Assembly: GCA_900753245.1 (NCBI GenBank)
Contig: CAADYJ010000062.1
Location: 1-25,685, forward strand
Direction of reading: 5' to 3'
Origin: Clostridia bacterium
GTDB lineage: Bacteria > Bacillota > Clostridia > TANB77 > CAG-508
DNA: 25,685 bases
Under the pieces are notes generated by a model. That model was not told where the DNA came from and made no database searches. It worked only from the letters and a program-made list of their open reading frames with translations. The position numbers were made by a program, and so were the translations under genes. Shown here one piece after another: positions 23,301 through 25,685 of this stretch (position 1 is its first letter; each line of letters begins with the position of its first letter).

Positions 23301-23328
23301 AGATAGCTCTTAGAATTAAGAGCTATCT
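23301..23328 (-). terminator. Hairpin behind the DUF378 gene
   Basis: A 12-bp perfect stem (AGATAGCTCTTA 23301-23312 with TAAGAGCTATCT 23317-23328) and a 4-base loop, 8 bases after the DUF378 stop. The T run on the minus strand is poor (ATTTC), so termination may be weak. Confidence 0.6.
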
Positions 23329-23336
23329 ACTTTTTA

Positions 23337-23531
23337 TTATAAATTTTTATCAAATATTAATTTAATTCCCCATAAACCTGATATTCCTACTAGTATATAT
23401 ATAATTCTACTAATTACTGACATTGTTCCAAATAATGTATCTACTAAATTAAAGTTAAATATTCCCACTAATCCCCAGTTTATAGCACCAATAATAATTA
23501 AAATAAGTGCAATTGTATCTATTATTTTCAT
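23337..23531 (-). CDS. DUF378 (YuzA-like) small membrane protein
   Basis: 64 residues, the usual size of DUF378 proteins, whose function is not known. There are two membrane segments (about 5-27 and 36-58). The family signature is seen in ALILIIIGAINWGLVGIFNFNLVD and in the second helix with YILVGISGLWGI. AAGGAAGG precedes the ATG. It is followed by a hairpin and lies upstream of the ABC-F promoter, so it is probably its own unit. Confidence 0.88.
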   Translation of the reverse strand: MKIIDTIALILIIIGAINWGLVGIFNFNLVDTLFGTMSVISRIIYILVGISGLWGIKLIFDKNL

Positions 23532-23649
23532 AGTTATTTCCTTCCTTTTTTATAATTTTAATTATATTATCTGCTCTTTTTCATTTTTTATACATAAATA
23601 AAAATTTTATATAATTTTTATTTAATTTTCATTCTTATTTTTTCTTAAA

Positions 23650-23686
23650 AATTACCCCAAAAGTACCTGGACCTTTTGGGGTAATT
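23650..23686. repeat. 33-bp palindromic REP-like repeat, copy C (behind corA)
   Basis: The 33-bp core is 23652-23684. Flanking bases extend the perfect arms to 14 bp (23650-23663 with 23673-23686) around a 9-base loop TACCTGGAC. It has the same orientation as copy B and stands alone without a transposase. It starts 3 bases after the corA stop. On the minus strand a TTTTTAAG run follows, so it would work as the corA terminator. Confidence 0.9.
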
Positions 23687-23688
23687 AA

Positions 23689-24648
23689 TTAATCTAACAT
23701 ATCCTTTCTTTTTAACCATATCATAGCTATTATTCCTAATATTACTGAAAATATAACTACTGTATAGAAAGGCCATGGCGAATTTGTATTTTGAAATGGA
23801 ACTTGTACGTTCATTCCCCAATAACTTGCTATCATTGTTGGAATAGCTAATATTATTGTTATTGATGTTAAAAATTTCATAACTACATTCAAGTTGTTTG
23901 AAATTATTGATGCGTAAGCATCCATTGTTCCATTTAAAATATCACTATATATCTTAGACATTTCCATTGCTTGTTTATTTTCTATAATTGCATCTTCTAA
24001 AATGTCTTCATCTTCTTCATATAATTTTATTATTCTTCCTCTTAATGTTTTTTCCATGACTACTTCATTTGATTTCAATGATGTTGTAAAGTATACTAAA
24101 CTTTTTTCTAAAGAAAGCATTTTTAATAATTCTTTATTTTTTAATGATGATTTAAGAACACTTTCTGCTATTTCTGTTTCTTTATTTATTTTCTTTAAGT
24201 ATTTTAAATATAATTCTGCATTTTTATAGAATATCTGTAATATCATTCTACTTTTTTTATATGTTATAATATTATTCTTTGCTTTACTTTTTTCTAATTC
24301 TGAAATTACTCTATTTTGTTTTAAAGATACGGTAATAAAATAATCATCTCTTACTACTATCATTCCAAGAGGCATTGTTGAATATACTTGCTCATTATTT
24401 TCTTTTTCTATAATTGGTACGTCTATAATAAATAAAATTGTATTATCATCATCTTCTATATCTATTCTGGCTTTCTCTTCATAGTCTAAAGAATATCTAA
24501 TAAAATCTTCTTTTATTTTTAACTTTTCACATACTTTTTTTATTTCTTCTTCTGTCGGGGCAATCATATTTATCCAATTTCCTTTTTTATATTCTTGTAT
24601 TTCTTCTGTTTCATTTGTTGCTAAGTTTGTGTTATACATTTTTAACAT
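23689..24648 (-). CDS. corA: CorA-family divalent cation channel
   Basis: 319 residues, the usual CorA length. The pentameric channel carries Mg2+ (or Co2+/Ni2+ in some members) across the cytoplasmic membrane. The cytosolic N-terminal domain (about 1-225) includes IRYSLDYEEKARIDIEDDDNTILFI, followed by the long stalk helix. There are two C-terminal membrane helices (about 255-275 and 290-310) with the selectivity signature GMN in YWGMNVQVPF, and a basic C-terminus. AAGGGG precedes the ATG. A promoter with 17-base spacing is upstream and the palindromic repeat C is directly behind the gene. No Mg2+-sensing riboswitch is possible in the short leader. Confidence 0.93.
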   Translation of the reverse strand: MLKMYNTNLATNETEEIQEYKKGNWINMIAPTEEEIKKVCEKLKIKEDFIRYSLDYEEKARIDIEDDDNTILFIIDVPIIEKENNEQVYSTMPLGMIVVRDDYFITVSLKQNRVISELEKSKAKNNIITYKKSRMILQIFYKNAELYLKYLKKINKETEIAESVLKSSLKNKELLKMLSLEKSLVYFTTSLKSNEVVMEKTLRGRIIKLYEEDEDILEDAIIENKQAMEMSKIYSDILNGTMDAYASIISNNLNVVMKFLTSITIILAIPTMIASYWGMNVQVPFQNTNSPWPFYTVVIFSVILGIIAMIWLKRKDMLD

Positions 24649-24685
24649 ATGATTTTCACCCCTTCTTTTTTTTCACTCTTTTTTT

Positions 24686-24714
24686 ATTATACCTTTTTTT
24701 TCGGTTTTATGCAA
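24686..24714 (-). promoter_or_regulatory. Sigma-A promoter of corA
   Basis: TTGCAT (24714-24709), a 17-base spacer and TATAAT (24691-24686) on the minus strand. The leader is only about 30 bases. Confidence 0.7.
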
Positions 24715-24730
24715 CTTTTCATAAAATATT

Positions 24731-24762
24731 AAACGGAAGTAATTTTTTTATTACTTCCGTTT
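24731..24762 (-). terminator. Intrinsic terminator behind the HdeD-like gene
   Basis: A 13-bp perfect stem (AAACGGAAGTAAT 24731-24743 with ATTACTTCCGTTT 24750-24762) and a 6-T loop. AATATTTTA follows on the minus strand. It separates the HdeD-like gene from the corA promoter. Confidence 0.75.
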
Positions 24763-24766
24763 ATTT

Positions 24767-25309
24767 TTATAAATCATTTACATGTTTTAAAAATATCAAA
24801 TTTTCAATAATATCAATAACTGCATATATTACCATAATAACACCTATTGTTACTATTATTGTTCCTGTATTTAATATTATGTATAGTCCACATATTAACA
24901 TAACTATTGATAATATTAATGTATAAATCCATACATTTGAATTTATTCTTCTTAGTTTAAAAGATGAACTTGCTCTAACTGCTGCTGTATATATAATCCA
25001 TATTCCTATTATTATACGGAAAATCATTCCTATGGTACTACTATATAAAATTGTTACTATACCAATTACTATTGCCATTATTCCATATATTAAATGGTAA
25101 TTATATAAATCATTTTTTCCTTGCATTTGTATATAATTTATTATTTTATATATACCTATTATTATGAAACATGCACCTAAAATATAAGATATTACTTTTA
25201 CTGTTTCTTCTGGTTTTGCTATTAATATTATTCCTAATATTGCAAATATTAATGATTCTATTAAACTTACCCATCCAGATTTTTTTAATATTTTTTGTAA
25301 ATATTCCAT
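24767..25309 (-). CDS. HdeD/DUF308-family membrane protein
   Basis: 180 residues with six predicted membrane helices and short loops, the architecture of HdeD/DUF308 proteins. The role of the family in Gram-positives is not established; in Escherichia coli HdeD is linked to acid resistance. The repeated DUF308-like pairs are seen in the glycine-containing helices IFAILGIILIAKPEETVKVISYILGACFIIIGIYKI, MAIVIGIVTILYSS and LSIVMLICGLYIILNTG. The start has AAGGAGG 6-10 bases upstream. A promoter (25332-25360) and terminator make it a single-gene unit. Confidence 0.82.
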   Translation of the reverse strand: MEYLQKILKKSGWVSLIESLIFAILGIILIAKPEETVKVISYILGACFIIIGIYKIINYIQMQGKNDLYNYHLIYGIMAIVIGIVTILYSSTIGMIFRIIIGIWIIYTAAVRASSSFKLRRINSNVWIYTLILSIVMLICGLYIILNTGTIIVTIGVIMVIYAVIDIIENLIFLKHVNDL

Positions 25310-25331
25310 ATTTTTGTCCTCCTTTTTTCTT

Positions 25332-25360
25332 AGTTTATTTCTTATTTATTTTTTTGTCAA
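25332..25360 (-). promoter_or_regulatory. Promoter of the HdeD-like gene
   Basis: TTGACA (25360-25355), a 17-base spacer and TAAACT (25337-25332) on the minus strand. Confidence 0.6.
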
Positions 25361-25424
25361 CAAATTTCACATATTTTTCATAAACAAAAATACATATTAA
25401 ATATTTGTTCAATTTTTATATAAA

Positions 25425-25454
25425 AAAAACACTTCTTTATTTTGAAGTGTTTTT
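25425..25454 (-). terminator. Intrinsic terminator of tRNA-Lys
   Basis: AAAAACACTTC (25425-25435) pairs with GAAGTGTTTTT (25444-25454), with an 8-base loop. A run of T follows on the minus strand. Confidence 0.8.
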
Positions 25455-25529
25455 GGTGCGCCATCGGGGGGTCGAACCCCGGACCTTCTGATTAAGAGTC
25501 AGCTGCTCTACCAACTGAGCTAATAGCGC
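25454..25529 (-). tRNA. tRNA-Lys(CTT)
   Basis: 76 bases including CCA. The acceptor stem starts GCGC and pairs with GCGC next to ACCA. The anticodon loop CTCTTAA gives CTT, reading AAG. The T arm is GGGTTCGACCC. Confidence 0.95.
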
Positions 25530-25544
25530 TTATTGACAATGCTT

Positions 25545-25573
25545 ATTATACGACTATTTTATTTTTTTGTCAA
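25545..25573 (-). promoter_or_regulatory. Consensus promoter of tRNA-Lys
   Basis: A perfect TTGACA (25573-25568), a 17-base spacer and a perfect TATAAT (25550-25545) on the minus strand. Confidence 0.85.
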
Positions 25574-25596
25574 TAGTAAAACTCTCTTAAAAAATA

Positions 25597-25666
25597 GTCC
25601 TATGAAAGAAATGTGATAATGTCCTAAGTAAAGAAATGAGAAAATGTCCCAACTAAAAAAATAATT
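25597..25666. repeat. Degenerate 24-25 bp tandem repeats, possible insertion-sequence end
   Basis: Three GTCC-led units start at 25597, 25621 and 25646. The first two share GTCCTA...AAAGAAATG.GA.AAT; the third is more diverged (GTCCCAACTAAAAAAATAAT). Arrays like this occur at the ends of some insertion sequences, for example IS21-like ones, where they bind the transposase; that link is from memory and the element would lie beyond the right edge. No coding region is visible in the remaining bases. Confidence 0.45.
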
Positions 25667-25685
25667 GTTCTCTTAAATGATATAA

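Noticed and set aside
24649..24766. Mg2+ riboswitch (M-box or ykoK type) before corA
   Set aside because: The leader is only about 30 bases and the hairpin at 24731-24762 lies upstream of the promoter, so it ends the previous gene.
25597..25666. CRISPR array
   Set aside because: The units are directly adjacent, degenerate and lack unique spacers; no cas genes are in the window.

Overview
The window is very AT-rich DNA with strong Shine-Dalgarno sites (AAGGAGG-type), sigma-A promoters of the TTGACA-N17-TATAAT kind and intrinsic terminators. It also carries an adjacent sleB-ypeB spore-cortex pair. Together these point to a spore-forming, low-GC Bacillota, most likely an uncultured or gut-type member of Clostridia. 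No gene-free stretch exceeds 300 bases.

Layout. The left edge (1-1277) holds the first genes of a minus-strand operon behind a consensus promoter: two small unknown proteins and the N-terminus of a VirD4/TraG-like type IV coupling protein that runs off the window. It is probably the edge of a conjugative element. Next come dnaJ/cbpA, murF and the germination pair sleB-ypeB (all minus), then a UgtP-like glycolipid glycosyltransferase and yhbY (plus), tRNA-Arg(TCT), an M18 aminopeptidase (minus) and a VanW/G5 surface protein (plus). tRNA-Arg(ACG) precedes the comM-dprA-yraN operon (minus). There comM has a one-base frameshift inside its Walker A motif, and dprA has no ATG, GTG or TTG start. After tRNA-Pro(TGG) come a small unknown gene, a YhfW-like FAD/Rieske oxidoreductase, an HtrA-like protease, an HD-GYP phosphodiesterase, Tex, a REP-associated tyrosine transposase (RAYT), an ABC-F ATPase, a DUF378 protein, CorA, an HdeD/DUF308 membrane protein and tRNA-Lys(CTT). 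The right edge has short tandem repeats resembling an insertion-sequence end.

The most notable system is the RAYT gene (20662-21399). It is bracketed in inverted orientation by two copies of a 33-bp palindromic repeat, with a third, stand-alone copy 2.1 kb away behind corA. The copies differ at 2-5 of 33 positions. One lies in the tex leader against its ribosome binding site, one starts at the stop codon of the ABC-F gene, and one acts as a plausible corA terminator. This looks like a REP/RAYT unit whose palindromes have entered gene-expression signals. Two other long palindromes, behind ypeB and behind yhbY, share an AGGGACG core and may be a second repeat family.

Several gene starts were moved inward from the longest reading frame because a promoter, a palindrome or the ribosome binding site contradicts the longer frame (1187, 2183, 3618, 6972, 14422, 20566).
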